Positions 1-5,600 of a stretch of DNA of 5,661 bases are shown here, one piece after another. Under the pieces are notes generated by a model. That model worked only from the letters and a program-made list of their open reading frames with translations. It had not been told where the DNA came from and did no database searches. Within the stretch, counting starts at the first letter, position 1. The number at the start of each line of letters is the position of its first letter. A program made the position numbers and the translations under genes. Source of the DNA: Methylococcaceae bacterium (lineage in GTDB: Bacteria; Pseudomonadota; Gammaproteobacteria; Methylococcales; Methylomonadaceae); NCBI GenBank assembly GCA_947506075.1, contig CANNNN010000177.1, positions 1-5,661 of the forward strand, in the 5' to 3' direction.

Positions 1-62
1 AATAAGTTGTTGTTTATAAAGAATAATCGAGTTACATAAGGATTAATTAACACGCATTAAGA

Positions 63-91
63 GTGGCAAAAAATTTTCGAAATTTTTTCAC
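63..91. repeat. AT-only palindrome flanked by GTG/CAC, then a T-tract
   Basis: Two 9-nt arms, AAAAAATTT (68-76) and AAATTTTTT (80-88), are perfect reverse complements around the 3-nt centre TCG. GTG (63-65) and CAC (89-91) could extend the stem across a 2-nt bulge. A run of eight T follows at 94-101. This could be the end of a weak rho-independent terminator for a gene left of the window, or an intrinsically bent A-tract region upstream of the fapA-like gene. The stem is almost all A-T, so a terminator would be weak. No gene can be read in 1-185. Confidence 0.4.
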
Positions 92-118
92 TATTTTTTT
101 TCGCGTTCTAAATTTCTT

Positions 119-180
119 GCTCCTGAAAAACTGGGAAACTTCAGTTAATGACGATAAACAGCACTAATCTTTTCAGGAGT
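119..180 (+). promoter_or_regulatory. Leader inverted repeat that can sequester the ribosome binding site
   Basis: CTCCTGAAAA (120-129) is the exact reverse complement of TTTTCAGGAG (170-179), and G119-T180 adds a wobble pair. The right arm contains the AGGAG Shine-Dalgarno sequence of the gene starting at 186, so pairing would hide it. The 40-nt spacer can form its own small hairpin, ACTG (130-133) with CAGT (142-145). Alternatively CTGAA (123-127) pairs with TTCAG (140-144), which would remove the left arm from the Shine-Dalgarno stem. This suggests translational control by two alternative folds. It matches no riboswitch class that I recognise. It could instead be a DNA operator with two half-sites about 50 bp apart. 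Confidence 0.4.
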
Positions 181-185
181 TAGCA

Positions 186-1856
186 ATGACACATTTATCG
201 CCTATCGATGCACTGACATTCAAGCTGAGCGATGACGGCAAATTGCTTGTCACATTTGAACCGTGTGAGTACACGCCCTTGCTGGATGAGTTGTTAATCA
301 AAGAAGCTTTGGCATCGCGCGGTTTATCCAATTTGTTCCTGTATGAAAATGCACTTTCAAACCTTCTAAAACAGTACACAACAGCTAATGAGGGCTTTGT
401 GCTGGAAATTGGTGAGCGCCGGGATGGTGTATTCACAATCAATATTGATGTTGTCAAAATGTCTGCCAAGCTCACTTTAATTCCTCCCTACGGAGGAACG
501 CCTGTTACGTTTAATCAAATTCAGCAGGCCATGCAGGAAAAAGGAATCGTTAGGGGTATCATCAAAAATGAAATCCAGGCTGCCCTAAAGGAAGGCGTAG
601 CTATCGAGCGTATCATTGCTCAAGGGCTGGCGCCAGTGCGGGGTATTGACGCAAGGTTTCAAAGTTTGATACCGCAAATAAGAGAACGGAAACCTCAGGT
701 CGATAATCGCGGTAATGTCGACTACCGAGATCTTGGGCAGCTTATTGTCGTAAAGCCTGGCGATCCGCTGATGTGCCGCACCCCCGCCACCGAAGGCAAA
801 AAGGGCTGGGATATTACTGGGCAAGTGCTTATGCCTCAACCCGGGCAAGACACACAGTTTGCCTCGGGACTGCAGGGTGTAGAGTTTGACCTGGATGCAG
901 AGTTGGATCCGGATAATAACAGTTTGCTGCTGGCTGCTATCACCGGTCAACCCAAACTGGTTCCGAATGGCATCCTGGTAGAGCCCACGATTAACCTGCC
1001 TAAAGTTGATCTTTCCATCGGAAACCTGGATTTTGACGGCACTATTAATATCAAAGGCGATGTCACGCACGGGATGAAGATATACGCGACCGGAGACGTG
1101 TTCGTCGGCGGAACCGTGGAAGCGGCAGAAATTGTCGCGGGTGGAAATGTCGTAATAAAAGGCGGCGTCATCGGTCACAGCGTACAGAGTAGCGATCCAA
1201 ATGTAGCGCCCATATTTAACGCGAAGATTATCAGCAAAGGTTCAATCGCTGCGCGCTTTGCCGAAAATGTCTGTATGGAAGCCAGTATAGACATCATTAT
1301 TGAAGAATTCTCGATGCATAACCATTTGACCGCGCTTAACCGGATATTGGTCGGAAAATCCGGTGGTAAAAAAGGCCAGATCATTGGTGGTATTAGCTGT
1401 GCGACAGTACTGGTCAAAACCGCAATAATGGGCACGAATGCAGGCCTTATCACCAAGATCAGGGTGGGGGTTAACCCTTATCTGCAGTTGCAGATGGACA
1501 AGCTTAAGCTTGAGATTGAGGCAAACGAAAAGGAGCAGGAAGACATCAAGAAGATTCTTGCCTTTGTGCTGGCGCACCCCGAAAAAGACAAAAAAGATCT
1601 ATTAAACAAACTCCTGCATACCCGAGAAAAACTTGAACTGGATTGCCCCCAGCTTCATGCAGAGAGAATTAATCTACTGTTACAAATGACGCTGCCCGAG
1701 AATGTTCAGGTTATTGTGGAAGACGCCGTCCATTGTGGTGCCGAAATCCAAATTGGAAATTCTATTTGGAAAAATAACGAAGAGCGGGGCAAGGGGGCTT
1801 TTCAAATCGTTAAGGGGATAATCAGTTTTGGAAACATCGTGGTGAGTATCAGCTGA
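186..1856 (+). CDS. FapA/DUF342 family protein (flagellar assembly protein A-like)
   Basis: A 556-residue soluble protein with the FapA architecture. An N-terminal alpha/beta region (about 1-180) precedes a stretch with KPGD and TPATEGKKGWDITG (190-212) typical of the family. A glycine-rich right-handed beta-helix follows (about 260-430), with repeats such as FDGTINIKGDV, IYATGDVFVGGTVEAA and IVAGGNVVIKGG. Next comes a charged helical, probably coiled-coil segment (about 431-500), and a short beta C-terminus. Known for the family: FapA in Vibrio vulnificus affects polar flagellum assembly and is linked to unphosphorylated EIIA-Glc; most other DUF342 proteins are uncharacterised. The ATG start has AGGAG six bases upstream. 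The Shine-Dalgarno lies in an inverted repeat, so translation may be regulated. No flagellar or chemotaxis gene is visible in the window, so the flagellar role is inferred by family only. No clear sigma-70 promoter was found in 1-185. Confidence 0.85.
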   Translation: MTHLSPIDALTFKLSDDGKLLVTFEPCEYTPLLDELLIKEALASRGLSNLFLYENALSNLLKQYTTANEGFVLEIGERRDGVFTINIDVVKMSAKLTLIPPYGGTPVTFNQIQQAMQEKGIVRGIIKNEIQAALKEGVAIERIIAQGLAPVRGIDARFQSLIPQIRERKPQVDNRGNVDYRDLGQLIVVKPGDPLMCRTPATEGKKGWDITGQVLMPQPGQDTQFASGLQGVEFDLDAELDPDNNSLLLAAITGQPKLVPNGILVEPTINLPKVDLSIGNLDFDGTINIKGDVTHGMKIYATGDVFVGGTVEAAEIVAGGNVVIKGGVIGHSVQSSDPNVAPIFNAKIISKGSIAARFAENVCMEASIDIIIEEFSMHNHLTALNRILVGKSGGKKGQIIGGISCATVLVKTAIMGTNAGLITKIRVGVNPYLQLQMDKLKLEIEANEKEQEDIKKILAFVLAHPEKDKKDLLNKLLHTREKLELDCPQLHAERINLLLQMTLPENVQVIVEDAVHCGAEIQIGNSIWKNNEERGKGAFQIVKGIISFGNIVVSIS

Positions 1857-2051
1857 ATGCGCGGGGATAAAAGAGATCAGCATCATTTAGCTAGAAAATA
1901 TTTTTGTTCGGGAATTGCCTGTGGATCATCAGGGTAGCTTCGGTGTGGTAAAATAATTTAAATATTAGCGCATGCGGGTGTAATTCTGTTTTTAGTTTAT
2001 CCGTTACGAAAATAAAATAATCAATACTGTCAAAATAATAAAGGAAATATA

Positions 2052-2261
2052 ATGAAATTTAGCCCCTGTACTGATAACTGTACTTACGAAGGAACGCATT
2101 GCGAAGGCTGTGGGCGAGCTCACACAGAAATAGCCGAAACTAAAAAGCTGGTTATGGCCGTAGTCAATTTTGCCCAGGAGCAGGGGTATGAAAATATTGA
2201 GGAGTTTGCAAATGCTATCGGGCAAAGCGTACTTAAAAAATTAAAAAAAGCAGCGGGTTGA
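2052..2261 (+). CDS. DUF1289-type small four-cysteine protein
   Basis: A 69-residue protein whose N-terminus carries four cysteines spaced C6-x3-C10-x6-C17-x2-C20 followed by GR, then an EIA motif (26-28). This is the signature of DUF1289 (CxxxC...CxGCGR..EI), a small presumed metal-binding family often annotated as Fe-S or zinc protein. Family members usually have a tryptophan just after EI; here the equivalent stretch reads EIAETKKL, so that residue is absent. The rest (about 28-66) is predicted helical and ends in a lysine-rich tail. AGGA lies six bases before the ATG. The SemiSWEET gene begins 22 bp after the stop, so the two are probably co-transcribed. The 195-bp gap upstream is AT-rich and shows no convincing promoter pair or terminator. 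The biochemical function is unknown. Confidence 0.75.
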   Translation: MKFSPCTDNCTYEGTHCEGCGRAHTEIAETKKLVMAVVNFAQEQGYENIEEFANAIGQSVLKKLKKAAG

Positions 2262-2283
2262 GTGGGGCTATATCCAAACATTT

Positions 2284-2556
2284 ATGCTAACGACCCCTGA
2301 AATTATTGGCTACTTAGCCGCTACACTGACCACCGCCTCCTTTGTGCCTCAGGCCATATTGACGATAAAAACCAGGGATACGGAGTCCCTGTCTTTGGGC
2401 ATGTACATGTGCTTTACGTTAGGTGTATTGTGTTGGCTTATCTATGGCATTTATCTTGGCGATAAAGCCATCGTGTTTGCAAACGCAATAACGCTGCTGC
2501 TGTCCTCTTCCATATTGTTCTTTAAGCTCTATACGATGGTACGCAAGAAAAAATAG
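2284..2556 (+). CDS. SemiSWEET family sugar transporter
   Basis: A 90-residue membrane protein with three predicted helices (about 6-25, 39-59, 62-85), the size and topology of a bacterial SemiSWEET. These act as homodimers moving sugars across the inner membrane down a gradient. Helix 1 carries the PQ motif (P22-Q23), followed by the basic loop KTRDTESLSLGMY that is typical of the family. W51 and N67 are 16 residues apart, the same spacing as the tryptophan and asparagine that line the sugar pocket in characterised SemiSWEETs. The C-terminus ends in a basic tail (RKKK) expected on the cytoplasmic side. The ATG lacks a good Shine-Dalgarno (only GTGGGG about 17 bases upstream), so translation may be coupled to the DUF1289 gene 22 bp before it. 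No in-frame alternative start with a better site is present. The substrate cannot be told from sequence. Confidence 0.88.
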   Translation: MLTTPEIIGYLAATLTTASFVPQAILTIKTRDTESLSLGMYMCFTLGVLCWLIYGIYLGDKAIVFANAITLLLSSSILFFKLYTMVRKKK

Positions 2557-2560
2557 CCAA

Positions 2561-2935
2561 TTATACCTGCTGAAGTATTTCCAGCGCATTGCCGTCCGGA
2601 TCGCGGCAAAACAGGGCTAAGCGTCCGGATTTACTCAGGGTGTAGACTGTGCCGGTTTTATCCAGTACCTGCTGAATCGGTGCCAGTTCCTGCACACTTA
2701 ATGCAATATGCCGGTCACGACCGCCATGTTCAGGGCGGCCGGTTGTTGGGTCGGGATTTTTCAGTTCCAGCAAATGAATCTGTTGCCCACCCAATTGCAG
2801 CCAGGCGCCTGGAAAGCCAAGGTCCGGCCGGTCAGTTTGTTGCAAGCCTATAACATCACAGTAAAATATCAGTGATGCTACCGTATCTGAAACAATGAGG
2901 CTGGCATGATGCAAAGTAAAATCAGGTTTGGTCAT
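2561..2935 (-). CDS. VOC family (glyoxalase/bleomycin-resistance fold) protein
   Basis: A 124-residue protein covering one complete VOC module of two beta-alpha-beta-beta-beta units. The first strand reads HHASLIVSD (H10), the second edge IHLLEL (E57), the second half begins RHIALSV (H76), and it closes with the DPDGNALEI signature (E119). H10, E57, H76 and E119 correspond in order and spacing to the H/E/H/E metal ligands of glyoxalase I, so a divalent-metal enzyme is plausible. VOC proteins include lyases, dioxygenases, isomerases and antibiotic-binding proteins, so the substrate is unassigned. The gene starts 29 bp after the peroxiredoxin stop on the same strand. The ATG has no clear Shine-Dalgarno (the sequence before it is AACAACCTC) and no better in-frame start was found. 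It ends 4 bp from the convergent SemiSWEET stop, with no terminator in between. Confidence 0.85.
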   Translation of the reverse strand: MTKPDFTLHHASLIVSDTVASLIFYCDVIGLQQTDRPDLGFPGAWLQLGGQQIHLLELKNPDPTTGRPEHGGRDRHIALSVQELAPIQQVLDKTGTVYTLSKSGRLALFCRDPDGNALEILQQV

Positions 2936-2964
2936 GAGGTTGTTTTGATGAACTTGGCACTAAG

Positions 2965-3429
2965 TTATAGGGCTTTTACTTTTTCTAATATCTCTTGGGC
3001 ATGCCCTTCGGGCGTAACGCCATAAGTCACATCAGCTAATATACCGTCTTTGTTGATAATAAAAGTGGAGCGAAAAATGGCCATACTTTTAACGCCTTCC
3101 TTTTCTCGTTCCCGCCACACGCCATAGCTCTCGCAGAGTTCGCCATTGACGTCTGCGAGCAAATCTACTTTTAGGTCAAATTTCTTGATAAAGTTTTCGT
3201 GGCTAGAGCAGCTATCCTTGCTGACCCCGATAACCACCGTATCTGCCTTGGCAAACTCCGAGGCAAGCTGGGTAAATTGGTTAGCTTCTATCGTGCAGCC
3301 AGGCGTGTCGTCTTTAGGATAAAAATACAAAACCACATTCTTTTTTCCGGCGTAATCGGCCAAGCTAACTGTTTCATTGTGTTGATTTATTGAACTGAAC
3401 AGCGGAGCGGATTGGTTTTTTTCTAACAT
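2965..3429 (-). CDS. bcp: Bcp/PrxQ-type thiol peroxiredoxin
   Basis: A 154-residue thioredoxin-fold peroxidase that reduces hydrogen peroxide and organic hydroperoxides in the cytoplasm using thioredoxin-type donors. The peroxidatic cysteine is C45 in the motif YPKDDTPGCT, and the conserved arginine is in IFRSTFII (R120). Length equals that of E. coli Bcp (about 156). The usual alpha-2 resolving cysteine five residues after C45 (C50 in E. coli) is replaced by N50. Other cysteines are C74, in the SKDSCSSHENF segment, and C99, in LCESYGVW. C99 matches a non-catalytic E. coli cysteine, so the resolving mechanism is uncertain. The ATG has AAGGAG six bases upstream. A candidate promoter (TTGCAG, 17 bp, TACACT) lies about 45 bp upstream. 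The gene probably heads an operon with the VOC gene. Confidence 0.93.
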   Translation of the reverse strand: MLEKNQSAPLFSSINQHNETVSLADYAGKKNVVLYFYPKDDTPGCTIEANQFTQLASEFAKADTVVIGVSKDSCSSHENFIKKFDLKVDLLADVNGELCESYGVWREREKEGVKSMAIFRSTFIINKDGILADVTYGVTPEGHAQEILEKVKAL

Positions 3430-3474
3430 GGGAAACTCCTTAAAAATTCACGGATGATTAAAACCTGATGTGAC

Positions 3475-3503
3475 AGTGTAAGCGGCTCTGGTTTTTCCTG
3501 CAA
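3475..3503 (-). promoter_or_regulatory. Candidate sigma-70 promoter for bcp
   Basis: Read on the minus strand, TTGCAG (3503-3498) and TACACT (3480-3475) are separated by exactly 17 bp. They match 3 of 6 and 4 of 6 consensus bases. Transcription would start near 3468, giving a leader of about 39 nt to the bcp ATG with its AAGGAG site. It was chosen by spacing and position only. Confidence 0.35.
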
Positions 3504-3542
3504 GCCATCAACAATCCCCGGAGCTGTTTAAAAATCCGAAGC

Positions 3543-3567
3543 CGACCGAAGTTTGCAACCCCGGTCG
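3543..3567 (-). terminator. Strand-biased hairpin downstream of rdgC (possible terminator)
   Basis: As minus-strand RNA, CGACCGGGGTT pairs with AACTTCGGTCG around a GCA loop: 11 continuous pairs, two of them G-U. In plus-strand RNA the same two positions become A-C mismatches, so the fold favours minus-strand transcripts. It lies about 65 bp after the rdgC stop and upstream of the bcp promoter candidate. The first U-run (five T) comes only 8 nt after the stem, so it is not a textbook intrinsic terminator. It may instead protect the 3' end. Confidence 0.4.
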
Positions 3568-3630
3568 AAACGTTTAAAAAACATTAATGATTAATTTTAG
3601 TGTCTTTCGTGGAAAATGATTTTTCTAGGA

Positions 3631-4539
3631 TTATGCTCTATTTTCGCCGCCGAAGATTTCCAACAAACGCGGCAGAAAATTAGCCAGTTCCAGCGACATG
3701 ATCGAAAAATCCACGTCAAACTGCTCCGCTTCAGAGTCGGTATTAACATCGGAGACCTGGTCCTGAATAAGATCAAGAAACTTCAGGCGCTTGACGGCCA
3801 GATTTTCGTCGATAATAAAAGACAGGCGGTCAGCCCAGTTTACCGCCAGTTTGATGACTTCCTTGCCGGTATCCAGATGGTTCTTGATTTCCGGCAGACT
3901 CAAATCATGGCGCTTGCAACGAATAATGCCGCCGGCTTCTTCTGGTGCGCGCAATTCACATTCGTCTTCGATGATGATGTCGTCGGGCGGCTGATTATTG
4001 ACCAGCCACTCGGTCATGACTTTGACCGGTTTTTCAATGGTATTGAGCGGCACAGCCGGAAGTGAGCCCAAGGATTTGCGCAGCGAACTCAGCAAGTCTT
4101 CGGCTTTCTTGGCAGACGCAGCATCGACGATCAGCCAGCCGCCTTTAGGGTCAATATAAGCGTAAGTCTTGTTAGAGAAGGTGAAGGCTCTGGGCAATAA
4201 CTCAAAGATAAGCTCATCCTTGATGGCCGTGCGTTCTTTTTTAGACAGTTTACGGCCTTGTTGTTCCTCAGTTTCAAGAATCTTTTCCTGCATCATTTCA
4301 TTGACGACAGAGGAGGGCAGAACTCTTTCTTCTTTTTTGCCACACAGCATCAAAAAACCGTTCGCGCTATGCACTAGTTGATCTGATGATTTACCCAGCG
4401 GGGAAGTCCAGCCAAACGTTGATTCTTCGTGGCTGCCGCAGGGACGAAAAGCCATTTGTTCAAGTTTCAGTTCCAGGTCAGCTGGAGCTAAGGTGAATTC
4501 TTCAGTAAGACGAAAAACGCTTAGATTTTTAAACCACAT
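3631..4539 (-). CDS. rdgC: Recombination-associated protein RdgC
   Basis: A 302-residue protein (E. coli RdgC is 303) that starts MWFKNLSVFRL, the hallmark N-terminus of the family. It continues with the FRPCG...GWTSPLG block (31-49), LPRAF (115-119), a GGWLIVDA segment, RCKRHDL, and the C-terminal RLKF...FDVDF block (251-278). RdgC forms a ring-shaped dimer that binds double-stranded DNA without sequence preference. It inhibits RecA-mediated strand exchange and becomes important in replication-restart mutants. The ATG at 4539 was preferred because homologues begin MWFKN or MLWFKN. A TTG two codons upstream (4545) has better spacing to the weak AAGGG site (5 versus 11 bases), so translation might begin there. 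The permease gene ends 73 bp before the ATG. A GATAAT -10 candidate in that gap suggests a separate promoter. Confidence 0.96.
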   Translation of the reverse strand: MWFKNLSVFRLTEEFTLAPADLELKLEQMAFRPCGSHEESTFGWTSPLGKSSDQLVHSANGFLMLCGKKEERVLPSSVVNEMMQEKILETEEQQGRKLSKKERTAIKDELIFELLPRAFTFSNKTYAYIDPKGGWLIVDAASAKKAEDLLSSLRKSLGSLPAVPLNTIEKPVKVMTEWLVNNQPPDDIIIEDECELRAPEEAGGIIRCKRHDLSLPEIKNHLDTGKEVIKLAVNWADRLSFIIDENLAVKRLKFLDLIQDQVSDVNTDSEAEQFDVDFSIMSLELANFLPRLLEIFGGENRA

Positions 4540-4574
4540 GTGCAACGGAACCCTTGTAAATAAAATGACTGTGC

Positions 4575-4580
4575 ATTATC
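4575..4580 (-). promoter_or_regulatory. Candidate -10 element for rdgC
   Basis: GATAAT on the minus strand matches 5 of 6 consensus bases. It would give a start near 4568, about 29 nt before the rdgC ATG. The region 17-18 bp upstream (TATTTT/TTATTT) is a poor -35, so the assignment is tentative. Read-through from the permease gene is an alternative. Confidence 0.3.
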
Positions 4581-4612
4581 GCAAATTTGGCGGCATAAAA
4601 ATAACGTAAATT

Positions 4613-5410
4613 TCAAAACCAGAGCAACTTGGCCGCCATCACAAATAACAGTAACGAAAAAAAACGTTTTAATTTTTCCGCCGGTAGTTTATGCGCCAGC
4701 TTGGCGCCTATCGGCGCGGTAAATATACTGGTCAGTACTATGCCCAGAAAAGAAGGTAGAAAGATGTAGCCCAAGCTCCAGTCGGGCAGTTGCGCTGCAT
4801 CCTTGCCCAATAAGGCATAGCCCAGTGTTCCGACAACGGCAATCGGCAGGCCGCAGGCGCTGGCTATGGCTACTGCTACTGCATTACGCATCGGCGATTG
4901 ATAATGAACAAGATAAGGCACAATGAGCGTGCCTCCACCTATTCCGAGCAGTGACGAAAACAGTCCGATCAGACTTGCGGCGACCAAGTCCAAGCGTTTT
5001 GAGGGTTGCAGCTGTCCGGGTTTAGGCTTTAATTGCAACGCCATTTGCACCCCCACACCTAACAAATAGAGGATAAAGATAACGCGTAATAAGCTGCCGG
5101 AAATATGATTCGCGATTAATGCACCGACGGCCGCGCCGACCATAATTCCCGGCCCCAGGTTTAGTACTTTATTCCATAACACTGTATTCAAGTTATGGTG
5201 TGCCAGCACCGAAGCGATGGAGGTGAAAATGATAGTCGCTAGCGAGGTTGCTACCGACATGATCATAACCAGTTCTGCGGAGAACCCTTGCGCTGAAAAC
5301 AATATCGCTAAAACCGGGACAATAATCAAACCGCCGCCTATTCCGAAAAGTCCGGCGAGTAAACCGGAGGCTGCACCTAATAAAATACTGGCTAAAAAAA
5401 GGCTTATCAT
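4613..5410 (-). CDS. TauE/SafE family sulfite exporter-like permease
   Basis: A 265-residue, very hydrophobic inner-membrane protein of the TauE/SafE (DUF81) family, with about eight predicted helices in two homologous halves. The internal duplication shows as GLFGIGGGLIIVPVL (20-34) and LLGIGGGTLIVPYL (154-167), the two GIGGG motifs being 133 residues apart. Family members export or import small anionic compounds such as sulfite, sulfoacetate or organosulfur acids; the substrate here is not determinable. I chose the start at 5410 because AGGAG lies six bases upstream and the helix starts immediately (MISLFLASILLG). A longer frame to 5482 would add 24 residues encoded by the palindromic repeat region and lacks a ribosome site. 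A CATAAT -10 candidate lies at 5439-5444. Sulfur-metabolism genes are not visible nearby. Confidence 0.9.
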   Translation of the reverse strand: MISLFLASILLGAASGLLAGLFGIGGGLIIVPVLAILFSAQGFSAELVMIMSVATSLATIIFTSIASVLAHHNLNTVLWNKVLNLGPGIMVGAAVGALIANHISGSLLRVIFILYLLGVGVQMALQLKPKPGQLQPSKRLDLVAASLIGLFSSLLGIGGGTLIVPYLVHYQSPMRNAVAVAIASACGLPIAVVGTLGYALLGKDAAQLPDWSLGYIFLPSFLGIVLTSIFTAPIGAKLAHKLPAEKLKRFFSLLLFVMAAKLLWF

Positions 5411-5438
5411 TTTATTCTCCTGATGGTGATGGGTTGAA

Positions 5439-5444
5439 ATTATG
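5439..5444 (-). promoter_or_regulatory. Candidate -10 element for the TauE/SafE gene
   Basis: CATAAT on the minus strand matches 5 of 6 consensus bases and lies about 29 bp before the ATG at 5410. The -35 position (TTTATT, 17 bp upstream) is weak, matching 3 of 6. Confidence 0.3.
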
Positions 5445-5470
5445 CACAGACGAATCGCAAAAATAAACCA

Positions 5471-5514
5471 CCACAGATTCACCGATTAGATCTTCATAAT
5501 CAGTGAATCTGTGG
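5471..5514. repeat. Near-perfect 18-bp palindromic repeat element
   Basis: Left arm 5471-5488 (CCACAGATTCACCGATTA) and right arm 5497-5514 (TAATCAGTGAATCTGTGG) are reverse complements at 17 of 18 positions; the exception is C5483 against A5502. The loop is 8 nt (GATCTTCA). A second CTGTGG copy follows at 5518-5523. Palindromes with CCACAGATT...AATCTGTGG arms resemble dispersed repeats (REP/MITE-like) found in many copies in bacterial genomes, though I cannot count copies here. It lies about 60 bp upstream of the permease start. It is not followed by a proper T-run, so an intrinsic terminator is less likely. Confidence 0.7.
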
Positions 5515-5535
5515 CAACTGTGGGGATGTTTTTTG

Positions 5536-5552
5536 GTAACCGTTCACCTACC
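5536..5552 (+). mobile_element. Possible left end of an IS66-like insertion sequence
   Basis: GTAACCGTTCACC at 5536 begins with the GTAA typical of IS66-family terminal inverted repeats. It lies about 65 bp upstream of an open frame that continues past the window edge. The right end is outside the window, so neither the inverted repeat nor a target duplication can be confirmed. This is an inference from a short motif. Confidence 0.25.
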
Positions 5553-5600
5553 ATTTAAATATTTTCACAAAAAAATCATAAAATAATAGACAATAGCCGC

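Noticed and set aside
150..157. GACGATAA resembling the flagellar sigma-28 -10 box (GCCGATAA)
   Set aside because: No TAAA-type -35 element lies about 11 bp upstream, so the match is probably chance.
585..1178. Long minus-strand open frame (197 codons) inside the FapA-like gene
   Set aside because: It lies entirely antisense to a well-supported coding region; its translation has no recognisable domain or coherent composition.
1499..1512. Perfect 14-bp palindrome CAAGCTTAAGCTTG
   Set aside because: It lies inside the coiled-coil coding part of the FapA-like gene and is explained by codons for DKLKLE; no regulatory reason is visible.
1969..1976. CGCATGCG palindrome in the gap before the DUF1289 gene
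   Set aside because: It is only 8 bp with no partner site or promoter context; expected by chance.
2572..2588. Small hairpin GCTGAA...TTCCAGC near the convergent gene ends
   Set aside because: The stem is short with a bulge, lies in the VOC coding end and has no T-run, so it is not a credible terminator.
3616..4065. Plus-strand open frame of 149 codons across rdgC
   Set aside because: It is an antisense shadow of the strongly supported rdgC gene, with no ribosome site or family resemblance.
5411..5482. N-terminal extension of the TauE/SafE protein (24 extra residues)
   Set aside because: The extension is encoded by leader and repeat DNA, contains HHH and polar residues uncharacteristic of the family, and lacks a ribosome site; the internal ATG has AGGAG at ideal spacing.
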